A model generated the notes under the pieces. It searched no databases, had not been told where the DNA came from, and worked only from the letters and a program-made list of their open reading frames with translations. From assembly GCF_023555415.1 (NCBI RefSeq), contig NZ_JAKRYL010000011.1, forward strand, positions 62,001 to 126,000: 64,000 nucleotides of DNA, read 5' to 3'. The translations under genes and the position numbers were made by a program. Of this stretch, positions 35,732 through 44,013 are shown piece after piece (the first letter of the stretch is position 1; each line of letters begins with the position of its first letter). Origin of the DNA: Halalkalibacter alkaliphilus. GTDB taxonomy: Bacteria > Bacillota > Bacilli > Bacillales > Bacillaceae_D.

Positions 35732-36763
35732 TTATTGTTCTATCTTCATATCTCCTAATCGAATGGTACCTCTTTTTCTCATCCATTCAGCTATGAGTAA
35801 ACTAATTATAGCAGGTCCAATGAAATACAGTAAAACAACACCAATTAATACATGCATGGAAAACCCCATATGTGTAAATGTCATAATCGGACCAACGAGT
35901 CCACTCGTTCCCATTCCGGCTCCTGCTGGATTGTTCGTCATTTTGAATCCAACAGTCGCAACAGGTGCTAATAGGGCACCTGCAACTGTTGGAGGAATAA
36001 GGATATACGGGTTTTTAACAACATTCGGCACTTGGAGCATCGAGGTTCCTATTCCTAATGAAACTAGTCCAGACCAACCATTTTCGCGATAGCTACTAAC
36101 AGCAAAACCAACCATTTGTGCCGCACATCCAACCGTTGCTGCACCTGCAGCAATTCCTTCAAGTTCTAACATGATTGCTAGTGCAGCACTTGAAATGGGC
36201 GCTGTTAAAGCTAGTCCCATTAACGTTGCCACAATTATCCCCATCAAAATTGGCTGTTGTTCTGTTCCCCACATGATAAGGGAGCCAAATTGCTGCAGGC
36301 CTGCTTGAATCCAAGGTCCAATGATAGAAGCAGATAAGAAGCCTGTAATAATGGTAACAAGCGGTGTTAAGATAATATCAAGCTTTGTTTCTCCTGATAC
36401 CATTTTTCCAATTTCCGACGATATAACAGCCGCTACAAAAGCTCCGGCTGGTCCACCTAACTGAGCTCCCGCTGCACCGCTTACAATCGTCGCAAAAGCA
36501 ACGAGTTTTGGTGCCTTTAATCCATAAGCGACCGCAACACCAATTGCCGGTCCCATTAATCCCATTGCTAGAGAACCAACTTCTTGTAACCACGTCCCTA
36601 CCGTTAACATTCCTGTATGAAGAGCCACTTGCTCCCCTACTGTACGGATGATGAGTCCAATAATTAGAGAAGCAAATAGACCTAATGCCATATGGCTTAA
36701 CGCGGTTATGAAATATGTTCGCCACGAAAGGTCAATCCCTTTTTTCTTTAAAAATGTCGTCAC
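35732..36763 (-). CDS. PTS EIIC-like membrane protein (PTS_EIIC_2 type)
   Basis: 343 residues with about nine to ten hydrophobic segments rich in Gly and Ala. Resembles stand-alone EIIC domains of the phosphotransferase system (segments GLMGPAIGVAVAYGLKAPKLVAFAT, split by a pore-like GGPAGAF loop, and NPYILIPPTVAGALLAP). No EIIA or EIIB domain is fused to it or encoded nearby, so sugar phosphorylation cannot be assumed; the substrate is unknown. The gap to ytpP is 21 nt, so the two genes are probably co-transcribed. Confidence 0.8.
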   Translation of the reverse strand: MTTFLKKKGIDLSWRTYFITALSHMALGLFASLIIGLIIRTVGEQVALHTGMLTVGTWLQEVGSLAMGLMGPAIGVAVAYGLKAPKLVAFATIVSGAAGAQLGGPAGAFVAAVISSEIGKMVSGETKLDIILTPLVTIITGFLSASIIGPWIQAGLQQFGSLIMWGTEQQPILMGIIVATLMGLALTAPISSAALAIMLELEGIAAGAATVGCAAQMVGFAVSSYRENGWSGLVSLGIGTSMLQVPNVVKNPYILIPPTVAGALLAPVATVGFKMTNNPAGAGMGTSGLVGPIMTFTHMGFSMHVLIGVVLLYFIGPAIISLLIAEWMRKRGTIRLGDMKIEQ

Positions 36764-36795
36764 GAATAGTATCCTCCTACATCAAAAGAAATCTG

Positions 36796-37305
36796 TTATT
36801 TAGCTTGATATGACTGAACAATTTCAGTCATTGCTTCAATGCTGTCCCTAAGGTCATTATAGGTTGTAAGCGTTGATAACTTTGCACCGCCGACTGTTAC
36901 AATGACAAATAACTGTTCTTCGTCTTCTTCAGTTACAATTAAATAGGCCAACTGATCTTCTGCCTCTAAAAGCTCGTAAAGCAAAGCCCCACCCGCAGCC
37001 TCTAAATCACGTTGAAGATGAATACTACTTGTTGCAGGTTCTGCTGGTTGATGAAATAAAACGAATAATTGCTCACCACTTTGAAATAAAGCATTGTATT
37101 CAATGTCCTCTATTACTTCAAATCCTCTAGGTAAGTAAACTTGAAACATTGATAACTCAGTATTAGGTTCAAGAGAATCTTCTGCTAGATTATGAATAAA
37201 GGCTTGATGACCTAACTCTAACGCCTCTTCTTCTGTGACTTGGCAACCTACAACTAGTAATAGGAACGTAAGAACCAAACTTACTTTCCAACATTTTGTA
37301 ATCAA
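36796..37305 (-). CDS. Predicted lipoprotein of unknown function
   Basis: 169 residues starting at TTG 37305 with AAGGAG eight bases upstream. Basic start, hydrophobic core and lipobox LLVVGC (Cys 21) indicate signal peptidase II processing and a lipid anchor. The mature part is acidic and has no recognised domain, although the repeated LFVLFHQP / LFVIVTVGG strands suggest a small beta-rich fold. It lies 32 nt upstream of the EIIC-like gene on the same strand, so they may form a unit with ytpP. Confidence 0.8.
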   Translation of the reverse strand: MITKCWKVSLVLTFLLLVVGCQVTEEEALELGHQAFIHNLAEDSLEPNTELSMFQVYLPRGFEVIEDIEYNALFQSGEQLFVLFHQPAEPATSSIHLQRDLEAAGGALLYELLEAEDQLAYLIVTEEDEEQLFVIVTVGGAKLSTLTTYNDLRDSIEAMTEIVQSYQAK

Positions 37306-37436
37306 TTATTACACTCCTTTTTTCTTATCTTGCACAATTCTACCTAATAATACCCCTGAAGCCACTAGCTGACAAGACAACTTTCCACTACCCCTGATAT
37401 AATAAAACTGACTCATTACAGAATAGGAGTGATTTC

Positions 37437-37877
37437 ATGAAATTAACCGTCTATTTAGCAGGAGAAATTCATAGTCCATGGCGTGAGTATTTACGTAAGC
37501 AAGCAAGTGAACGTAACCTTCCACTTGTCTTTACCGGTCCTATGGAAGATCATGATCGTTCAGACAACATTGGTGAGGAAATTTTAGGGGAACAGCCAAA
37601 TAAAGTGTTAAAAGACGAAACAGCTTCTAGTATTAATAATTTACGAACACAAATCTTACTTTCCAAATCTGATGTGGTCATTGCTTACTTTGGAGAAAAG
37701 TACAAACAGTGGAATAGTGCAATGGATGCAGCAACAGCTATCACCTTAAATAAACCAGTGATTCTTATTCGTGATGAAAAACTTCACCATCCATTAAAAG
37801 AATTATCTAACAAAGCTCAAATAGTTGTCGAGACACCCGAACAAGCTCTTCAAGCACTTTCATATGTTTTTGAATAA
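37437..37877 (+). CDS. ytoQ: YtoQ family protein
   Basis: 146 residues. The N-terminal MKLTVYLAGEIHSPWRE and the central DVVIAYFGEKYKQWNSAMDA block mark the YtoQ family, which resembles nucleoside 2-deoxyribosyltransferase-like folds; its reaction is unknown. Ribosome binding site AGGAGTG; a -10 TATAAT at 37398. The stop is immediately followed by a palindromic hairpin that opens repeat array D. Confidence 0.92.
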   Translation: MKLTVYLAGEIHSPWREYLRKQASERNLPLVFTGPMEDHDRSDNIGEEILGEQPNKVLKDETASSINNLRTQILLSKSDVVIAYFGEKYKQWNSAMDAATAITLNKPVILIRDEKLHHPLKELSNKAQIVVETPEQALQALSYVFE

Positions 37878-38400
37878 GGAAAGCCGCGCATGCGGCTTTC
37901 CTTATATGCAATGCGCGAAGCCGTCGCTTTCTTTTAAGCCTTTTTTCTGAGTGGTCTTCTCAGAAAAAGGCGCGCGACGTGCGGAGCCATTGCACTTCTT
38001 CGACTTCACTTTCAAGCCCCTTGATTAAACTCAAGCTTTTTAGCAAAGCCGCGCATGCGGCTTTCCTTATATGCAATGCGCGAAGCCGTCGCTTTCTTTT
38101 AAGCCTTTTTTCTGAGTGGTCTTCTCAGAAAAAGGCGCGCGACGTGCGGAGCCATTGCACTTCTTCGACTACACTTTCAAGCCCCTTGATTAAACTCAAG
38201 CTGTTTAGGAAAGCCGCGCATGCGGCTTTCCTTATTAGCAATGCGCGAAGCCGTCACTTTCTTTTAAGCCTTTTTTCTGAGTGGTTTTCTCAGAAAAAGG
38301 CGCGCGACGTGCGAAGCCATTGCACTTCTTCGACTACACTTTCAAGCCCCTTGATTAAACTCAAGCTGTTTAGGCAAAGCCGCGCATGCGGCTTTCCTTA
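37878..38400 (+). repeat. Structured repeat element, three tandem copies (locus D)
   Basis: Units begin with the palindrome AAAGCCGCGCATGCGGCTTT at 37880, 38045 and 38210 (periods 165 and 165), with a fourth palindrome closing the array at 38376. Each unit carries the core: P1 GCAATG/CATTGC (37908-37913 with 37988-37993), P2 GTCGC/GCGAC (37923-37927 with 37974-37978), and P3 GCC-T-rich-CTGAG/CTCAG-A-rich-GGC (37938-37951 with 37959-37971), loop TGGTCTT. The first palindrome doubles as the ytoQ terminator. A 149-codon frame through it is repetitive and lacks a ribosome binding site. Confidence 0.88.
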
Positions 38401-38426
38401 TATGCTTTCACACTCCCTTACTACCT

Positions 38427-38468
38427 AAAAAAGGTAACCGCTAAGTAGAAACAACCTAGCCGTCACCT
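38427..38468 (-). terminator. Terminator of the 35-residue membrane peptide gene
   Basis: AGGT.AC.GCTA-type arms at 38468-38455 and 38445-38432 pair with three mismatches and are followed by T6 on the minus strand. Confidence 0.6.
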
Positions 38469-38481
38469 CTTTATGTTGCAT

Positions 38482-38589
38482 TCATTTCGTTCCTTCTGCC
38501 AATTTAAACATTCCGATTGCCATCCCTATGCTCGTTAAATAAATGGCCCCCGTAAAGGCAAGTACAATAGCTACAGTTGCTCCAGTCAT
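38482..38589 (-). CDS. 35-residue single-pass membrane peptide
   Basis: ATG 38589 follows AGGAGTGGTGACA, a good ribosome binding site, and the frame ends at TGA 38482. The peptide has one hydrophobic helix (ATVAIVLAFTGAIYLTSIGM) and a short basic/acidic tail ending KLAEGTK. A terminator-like hairpin follows. Length, binding site, membrane helix and terminator together argue that it is a real gene, but I do not recognise a family. Confidence 0.65.
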   Translation of the reverse strand: MTGATVAIVLAFTGAIYLTSIGMAIGMFKLAEGTK

Positions 38590-38733
38590 TGTCACCACTC
38601 CTTCTTACATCAAATTCTTACTCCCACTTTTATTATAATAAGAAGTGAACAATGTGACTGAGCTAGTTGTGTCTATAATTTTACAATTAATGGAATTATT
38701 AATATAAACACTATGATTAAATTGTTAAGAATA

Positions 38734-39255
38734 TTAATGTCTTGCTTGTACTAATGAAGTAACATATTGTCCGTATAACAACCTAACTATGTGAGCAAAA
38801 AGTTCTTTTCTACTTACCCAACCACTCGTATATATTCCAATGGCTCCTTCTTTTTTTCTAGTGTGAATATTTCCTGTTACATCAGCCATTACAGTACCAA
38901 GTTCATCTCCTTGCCGTAGTCTATTTGCAACTTGTTCTGGCAATGGGAACTTTGCTCCACTTGCTATCCATTCAGCTCCTTCTTTATGCGATAGAACTCC
39001 CCAGTTACAGAGTAACAATCCCGATTCCGTTTCTTGCACCCCACCTTCCAACCCAAAAGCCAAGTCAGCACCAGTCATGGCAAGTGCATGTTTGGCTCGG
39101 TTTCTGGCTCCCTTTAACGTTTCGTTATCGGAAAATGGCTGTCCATTTACTCCTGATTTTGCTTTGACGCTGATAAACGTATGCCCCTCTCTTATGAGCG
39201 AATCTTGAACGGCATGTACTTTTGCCGGGTTTTTTGTTCCTATGGCAACAATCAT
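38734..39255 (-). CDS. DUF84 inosine/xanthosine triphosphatase
   Basis: 173 residues, related to the ITPase/Maf-like fold of the YjjX group: MIVAIGTKNPAKVHAVQDSL (substrate loop) and FGLEGGVQETESGLLLCNW. Probably hydrolyses non-canonical ITP/XTP to prevent their use in nucleic acids. Lies alone upstream of the membrane peptide gene on the same strand; no such gene occurs at this position in the B. subtilis order that I know. Confidence 0.88.
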   Translation of the reverse strand: MIVAIGTKNPAKVHAVQDSLIREGHTFISVKAKSGVNGQPFSDNETLKGARNRAKHALAMTGADLAFGLEGGVQETESGLLLCNWGVLSHKEGAEWIASGAKFPLPEQVANRLRQGDELGTVMADVTGNIHTRKKEGAIGIYTSGWVSRKELFAHIVRLLYGQYVTSLVQARH

Positions 39256-39287
39256 TGTTTACTCCTTTCTTTCCAACAACAAAAACA

Positions 39288-39325
39288 AGGTTGACCTACA
39301 AGGATTAATCCCAAGCTGTCAACCT
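39288..39325 (-). terminator. Terminator-like hairpin after ytoP
   Basis: AGGTTGAC/GTCAACCT (39288-39295 with 39318-39325) with an internal palindrome GGATTAATCC in the loop, 24 nt past the ytoP stop. Confidence 0.6.
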
Positions 39326-39348
39326 CATTTAAGTCTTATTTTGCCGCT

Positions 39349-40422
39349 TTATACTCCTTCATTAATAGTCTTTACCGTACTATTATCGGTTGCTTTCACT
39401 AACTTAACAATCAATTCCTTTGCTGCTGCATAATCATCAATATGAACGATCGAAGCTGATGTATGAATGTAACGAGAACAAATACCAACGACTGCAGATG
39501 GAACCCCGTTACCAGACATATGAACCCGGCCTGCATCGGTACCACCTTGAGAAATGAAATATTGATAAGGAATTTCATTTGATTCCGCCGTATCTAGTAC
39601 AAAATCACGCATTCCACGATGGGTAATCATGGATCGATCATAGATCCGAAGCAATGCTCCTTTTCCAAGTTGACCAAATGCATCTTTTCCTCCTGTTGCA
39701 TCATTTGCCGGACTTGCATCTAATGCAAAGAAAATATCAGGTTGAATCATATTAGCTGCTGTTTGGGCTCCTCTAAGTCCAACCTCCTCCTGTACGGTTG
39801 CACCTGAGTACAAAATGTTTGGTGTTTCTTCATGCTGTAATTCTTTTAATAATTCAACAGAAAGCCCAACGCCATAACGATTATCCCACGCCTTAGCTAG
39901 TATTTTTTTGTTGTTAGCCATCGGTGTAAATGGACAAACCGGAACAATTTGTTGACCTGGTTTCACCCCAATATTGGTCGCATCTTCTTTATCGTCAGCA
40001 CCAATATCAATATACATTTGCTTAATATCCATTGGTTTCTTGCGCTGAGCCTCTTCTAATAAATGAGGAGGTGTCGATCCGATTACACCAATGACTGGGC
40101 CATTATCAGTCATAATTTGCACACGCTGTGCAAGAAGGACCTGACTCCACCATCCTCCTAATGTTTGGAAGCGAACCAAACCATTCTTGCTAATCGATTT
40201 AACCATGAAACCAACTTCATCCATATGACCAGCTACCATCACCTTTGGCCCATTCTCTAACCCTCGCTTCACACCGAAAATACTGCCTAATCTGTCTTGA
40301 ATAATTTCATCGGTATATTTTTCCATTTCAGAGCGAACAAATTTACGTATATCATGTTCAAACCCTGGGGCACCTTGAAGTTCTGTTAATGTTTTGAACA
40401 ATTGCATTGTTTCTTGATTCAT
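39349..40422 (-). CDS. ytoP: M42-family aminopeptidase YtoP
   Basis: 357 residues of the tetrahedral-aminopeptidase (glutamyl aminopeptidase/FrvX) family, cobalt- or zinc-dependent. Motifs: [11 protein letters not shown] (first metal His/Asp), NRYGVG (bridging Asp region DNR), QEEVGLRGA (catalytic Glu pair), ALDASPAND and the C-terminal [14 protein letters not shown] (metal His). Monocistronic between DUF84 and divergent ytzB. Confidence 0.94.
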   Translation of the reverse strand: MNQETMQLFKTLTELQGAPGFEHDIRKFVRSEMEKYTDEIIQDRLGSIFGVKRGLENGPKVMVAGHMDEVGFMVKSISKNGLVRFQTLGGWWSQVLLAQRVQIMTDNGPVIGVIGSTPPHLLEEAQRKKPMDIKQMYIDIGADDKEDATNIGVKPGQQIVPVCPFTPMANNKKILAKAWDNRYGVGLSVELLKELQHEETPNILYSGATVQEEVGLRGAQTAANMIQPDIFFALDASPANDATGGKDAFGQLGKGALLRIYDRSMITHRGMRDFVLDTAESNEIPYQYFISQGGTDAGRVHMSGNGVPSAVVGICSRYIHTSASIVHIDDYAAAKELIVKLVKATDNSTVKTINEGV

Positions 40423-40530
40423 ATCATAAAACTCCTTTCGATTCCCGAATAATTATGTATCATCTTTATCTTATCCGAAACACTTTTTGATTTCCACCGT
40501 AACCTTTATTCTAAAGAGATCATATATAGA

Positions 40531-40560
40531 TTGAAACCGTTATTCTATTTTGGATATACT
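40531..40560 (+). promoter_or_regulatory. Probable ytzB promoter
   Basis: TTGAAA (40531-40536), 18-bp spacer, TATACT (40555-40560), 40 nt before the start codon. Confidence 0.6.
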
Positions 40561-40600
40561 ACAAAGTGAGAGTAATCTAAATGTGAAAGGATGAAAACTG

Positions 40601-40906
40601 ATGGTGAAACGATTCATTGCAGGATTAGGAATTGGTTTAGCAGCAGGATATCTACTTGGTCCAACGTTAAAAAGCGATAAAATATCTCCGGAAAAAGCAT
40701 TAAAAGAAGTAAAAAAAGCCGTATCTAAAACATATGCAATCTCTGGTTCATGGATTCATATGATCCCAGAAACTGTTGACCGTAATAATATCTCCTATAC
40801 CGTTTATCGCGGTGGCCTTTCCACTACTAATGAACAAGGAACGACGCAATTTGAATTTTTAGTGGATACAAAGTCCGGTACATTACTTGAACTTCAATCA
40901 TCTTAG
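40601..40906 (+). CDS. ytzB: YtzB, PepSY-like membrane-anchored protein
   Basis: 101 residues: a short hydrophobic start (FIAGLGIGLAAGYLLGPTL) that could be a membrane anchor, then a PepSY-like domain (ISPEKALKEVKKAV ... LLELQSS). PepSY domains are thought to inhibit or bind peptidases. It is divergent from ytoP, an aminopeptidase, but no functional link is established. A terminator follows. Confidence 0.88.
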   Translation: MVKRFIAGLGIGLAAGYLLGPTLKSDKISPEKALKEVKKAVSKTYAISGSWIHMIPETVDRNNISYTVYRGGLSTTNEQGTTQFEFLVDTKSGTLLELQSS

Positions 40907-40911
40907 AACTG

Positions 40912-40950
40912 AGGTGACTCTCCGCTACATATAGCTATAGAGAGTCACCT
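40912..40950. terminator. Bidirectional terminator, ytzB and ytnP
   Basis: Perfect stem AGGTGACTCTC/GAGAGTCACCT (40912-40922 with 40940-40950). A shorter T-rich run lies at the ytnP end. Confidence 0.8.
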
Positions 40951-40979
40951 ACAAACACCTAAAAAGGCTGCACTCTTTT

Positions 40980-41822
40980 TTATGACTTTCTAATAATGGA
41001 ATCAACGATTTCACCATTCTTGTTCCATTTGATTGCTCGATACTTGTAGTCATGATAAAACAAAATATAAGCTTCTTGTTCTTTTGCGAAGGTTTGCCAT
41101 TTCTCTTTTTCATGTATAGACGTGATTGGATAATCGTCATATGCGAGAACCCATAATACATTTGAGTGTGCTTCAGTTGGCATAATATCAGCTAAATGAA
41201 GAAATGTTTCTCCTTCATGCTCAATAACGAGAATGCTATGCCCTTCACTGTGTCCACCAGTATGAATAAGACGGATGCCTGGTATGATTTCAATTTCATC
41301 TTGAAATGTTTTCACCTTGGATTCAATCGCCTTCCAATTCTTTTCCCAATATGTATTGATAGACCTAATATTAGGATGTTTCATCTCATTCCATTCCACT
41401 TCAGAAGTAATGACGAAAGCGTTATCAAAGACAGGTACATCTTCTCCGTCCACATCCATAACAAGTCCTGTGGCGTGATCAAAATGCATATGTGTCATTA
41501 AGACAAAATCAATATCTTTTCGACTGAGATATAAAGCTTCTAAGTCTTTTTCAAGTGATGACTCTTCAGTGACACCAAAATTTCTTTTTTGTTTATCCGT
41601 TAAGCGGCCTTTCCCAATTCCACTTTCAACTAAAATGCGGTAGCCATCTTTTTCAATTAGAAAAGGATCTGTACGTAGTTCAATTTGATTCTTATCATTA
41701 TGTGGATATCGTTTACTCCATAAAGGTTTCGGTACAACACCAAACATCGCTCCTCCATCCATATGAGTAACGCCTCCATTTAACCAAGTGATGGACAACC
41801 CATTTCGTTCAATTCGTTCCAT
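40980..41822 (-). CDS. ytnP: Metallo-beta-lactamase-fold lactonase YtnP
   Basis: 280 residues with the MBL zinc motif HMHFDH at 111-116 and later His/Asp ligands ([15 protein letters not shown]). B. subtilis YtnP acts on N-acyl-homoserine lactones and interferes with Streptomyces development, so a quorum-quenching lactonase is the best guess; the substrate here is inferred. GGGAGG precedes the ATG. Downstream of trmB on the same strand. Confidence 0.92.
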   Translation of the reverse strand: MERIERNGLSITWLNGGVTHMDGGAMFGVVPKPLWSKRYPHNDKNQIELRTDPFLIEKDGYRILVESGIGKGRLTDKQKRNFGVTEESSLEKDLEALYLSRKDIDFVLMTHMHFDHATGLVMDVDGEDVPVFDNAFVITSEVEWNEMKHPNIRSINTYWEKNWKAIESKVKTFQDEIEIIPGIRLIHTGGHSEGHSILVIEHEGETFLHLADIMPTEAHSNVLWVLAYDDYPITSIHEKEKWQTFAKEQEAYILFYHDYKYRAIKWNKNGEIVDSIIRKS

Positions 41823-41950
41823 TTTGATCAGCCTCCCTTTGTTAGTTTTTAGTTTTCATAACCTATTCTATTCTTGAAGCATGAAAGCCATGTTTTCCAT
41901 CTAAAAAAGGAAAGAATCCCTATTCGAATCCTCCCCTTTGGGCTAGTCCT

Positions 41951-42592
41951 TTATGATCTAAATTTAGACTCACAACGATAAATTCTCATTCCTTTTCTTG
42001 AGAATTTACGTTCATATTCTGTCATAACATTCCCTTTTATTCCACTGCGGTGCAAATCTAAGCTTACATTGTGCAACGTCATTCCATATCCAGAAAAACT
42101 TTCCAAAGAGTATTCAAATAGACCTTGGTTATCGGTTTTAAAATGAATTTCGCCACCATCAACTAGAATTTGTTCATACATTTCTAGAAACCCCTTATAA
42201 GTAAGACGGCGCTTTTCATGACGATTTTTTGGCCAAGGGTCTGTAAAATTAATAAAAAGACGTTCAAGTTCTCCCTTATTAAAGAAATTAAGAATATCTG
42301 CTACATCTTCATTTAAAAACTTAAGATTTGGTCGATCTAGATCTTTTACTTGCTCTAGAGCTCTGAGCAATACACTATCATACTTTTCAATTCCGATAAA
42401 ATTAATATGTGGATGAAGCTCACTCATTCCAACTAAAAATTGTCCTTTCCCTGTTCCTACTTCAACATGAATTGGATTTTCGTTATTAAAAACCTTCTTC
42501 CAACTTCCCTTATGTTGACTAGGATCATGAACAACAATATTCGGATATTGTTTTAACTCATCCTTTGCACCTGGTATATTACGTAAACGCAA
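41951..42592 (-). CDS. trmB: tRNA (guanine-N7-)-methyltransferase
   Basis: Methylates G46 in the tRNA variable loop using SAM. 213 residues; SAM site VEVGTGKGQFLVGM, then NFTDPWPKNRHEKRRL and the C-terminal TEYERKF, all diagnostic of TrmB. Start ATG 42592 with AGAGGTG upstream. Confidence 0.97.
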   Translation of the reverse strand: MRLRNIPGAKDELKQYPNIVVHDPSQHKGSWKKVFNNENPIHVEVGTGKGQFLVGMSELHPHINFIGIEKYDSVLLRALEQVKDLDRPNLKFLNEDVADILNFFNKGELERLFINFTDPWPKNRHEKRRLTYKGFLEMYEQILVDGGEIHFKTDNQGLFEYSLESFSGYGMTLHNVSLDLHRSGIKGNVMTEYERKFSRKGMRIYRCESKFRS

Positions 42593-42727
42593 TTAAATCA
42601 CCTCTAGTTATTTATTTAAACAATTGATTATAGCTTGTCTGCCTCATGATTATTTAAGTTTCGAATAGCATTTACTTACATAGTGCAAAATAATGCGTAA
42701 GGAAATACATAAAAGGAGTGTACGATT

Positions 42728-42979
42728 ATGCCTATTACAAATCAAGATAAATTACGGTTACTAAAAGACTTATTGGAAAATCAAGCTGCTGAGAACTACA
42801 TGACAACGGATGAAGCTGAACAAATTGAACGACTGTTATCTTCCCTAAATGATGATCCCACTTTACAACCTGTCGTTTCACAAACTTTAAGTTTAATTCA
42901 GGAAAAACATCAGCTAAACCATGAGCCGTTTCAACAAAATGATGTCGAACAATGGTTAAACGCTCTTACAATTGAATAA
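42728..42979 (+). CDS. ytzH: YtzH-like protein
   Basis: 83 residues, acidic, predicted helical and soluble, without a known activity. Recognised by size, sequence style (NQDKLRLLKDLLENQAAENYMTTDEAEQIERLL) and position between trmB and ytmP as in B. subtilis. AAGGAGTG precedes the ATG. Confidence 0.88.
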   Translation: MPITNQDKLRLLKDLLENQAAENYMTTDEAEQIERLLSSLNDDPTLQPVVSQTLSLIQEKHQLNHEPFQQNDVEQWLNALTIE

Positions 42980-43055
42980 TTCGACAGCATCTATATTTAT
43001 TCCTCAGGAAATATCTACATGAACCGAGGAAATCTTTTATACAACACAAACCAAA

Positions 43056-43084
43056 AGACTCACCATCTTAGAAACGGTGAGTCT
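43056..43084. terminator. Bidirectional terminator, ytzH and ytmP
   Basis: AGACTCACC/GGTGAGTCT (43056-43064 with 43076-43084) between the two convergent genes. Confidence 0.85.
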
Positions 43085-43087
43085 CTT

Positions 43088-43888
43088 CTAATCTTCAAGT
43101 AGGCTTTTTATATAATCCTTTAATTGTTCTGCCTGTTCAAACTGACCACGGCCAAAATGCCATAGTAAAACAGAGATCGATTGAGAAACAACATACCAAT
43201 GCATCCGATTCCGTAAACAATCTTCAAGCTCAACACCATATTGGCGCAACCAGTACTCCCATTCATTCCGAGGAATATAAGAGTACAACAGGAGTCCAAG
43301 ATCAAGAGCTGGATCCGAGACAGTTGCCCCATCCCAATCAATTAAGTAAAGGTGCTCTTCTTCATCAAGCATCCAATTATTATGGTTAATATCACAATGA
43401 CAAACTACAAAATGTTCATGAAGGACAGATTCCAACTTATCAAATAAATAAGTCATTCCAAGCTCAATCGTTTCATCCTCTATTTGAAAGGCTTGTAACT
43501 GCCTTCGCAAATTCTCAACGATGACATATGGTGTCAATGGTTCATTGCCAATCCGTTTAAACATATCAAGTAGTTCACTTGAACCATGAATTTTTGCAAG
43601 TAACGTTGCAACTCTGCTCTCTTTCATTTCATATGCCTTTAGCTCACGACCTTGCACCCATTTTTGGGCTGTAACAACATCACCGTTCTCTAAGCGCCTG
43701 GTCCAGAGTAACTTTGGAACAATTCCTTCGGCTGAAAGGACAGCAAGAAAAGGCGACGAGTTTCTTTTCAAGAAAACTGTCTGTTCACCTTGCTGGGCTA
43801 TATATGCTTCTCCTGTTGCACCACCAGCTGGATGAACTTTCCAGCCATCTCCTAAAAATTGTTCCACCCAATTCACCCTCAATTTCAT
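43088..43888 (-). CDS. ytmP: APH-family phosphotransferase YtmP
   Basis: 266 residues with the protein-kinase-like catalytic loop VCHCDINHNNWML (catalytic Asp and metal Asn) and LIDWDGATVSDPALDLG (metal Asp). Choline/aminoglycoside-kinase-like; the natural substrate is unknown. Starts at ATG 43888. Next to amyX as in B. subtilis. Confidence 0.92.
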   Translation of the reverse strand: MKLRVNWVEQFLGDGWKVHPAGGATGEAYIAQQGEQTVFLKRNSSPFLAVLSAEGIVPKLLWTRRLENGDVVTAQKWVQGRELKAYEMKESRVATLLAKIHGSSELLDMFKRIGNEPLTPYVIVENLRRQLQAFQIEDETIELGMTYLFDKLESVLHEHFVVCHCDINHNNWMLDEEEHLYLIDWDGATVSDPALDLGLLLYSYIPRNEWEYWLRQYGVELEDCLRNRMHWYVVSQSISVLLWHFGRGQFEQAEQLKDYIKSLLED

Positions 43889-44013
43889 AAACTATCCATC
43901 ACTTACTTTATATTAGTATTATATCGTATTTGATGACTTTTACCTATTTCATTTTAAAAAATTTATGCAAAAGTAAGACAATCGGTTGATTTATTGTATA
44001 AAAATCCTTGCCT

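Noticed and set aside
36378-36725. 115-codon minus-strand frame inside the EIIC-like gene
   Set aside because: Cys/Arg/Gly-rich shadow in another frame of a well-supported membrane protein.
37878-38400. Possible CRISPR array
   Set aside because: Linkers between the repeats are nearly identical, units are about 165 bp, and there are no cas genes. It is a tandem repeat of structured units.
37979-38428. 149-codon repetitive open frame on the plus strand
   Set aside because: It spans array D; the unit length of 165 bp is divisible by three, which keeps a frame open by chance. No binding site and the stems covary as RNA or DNA, not as protein.
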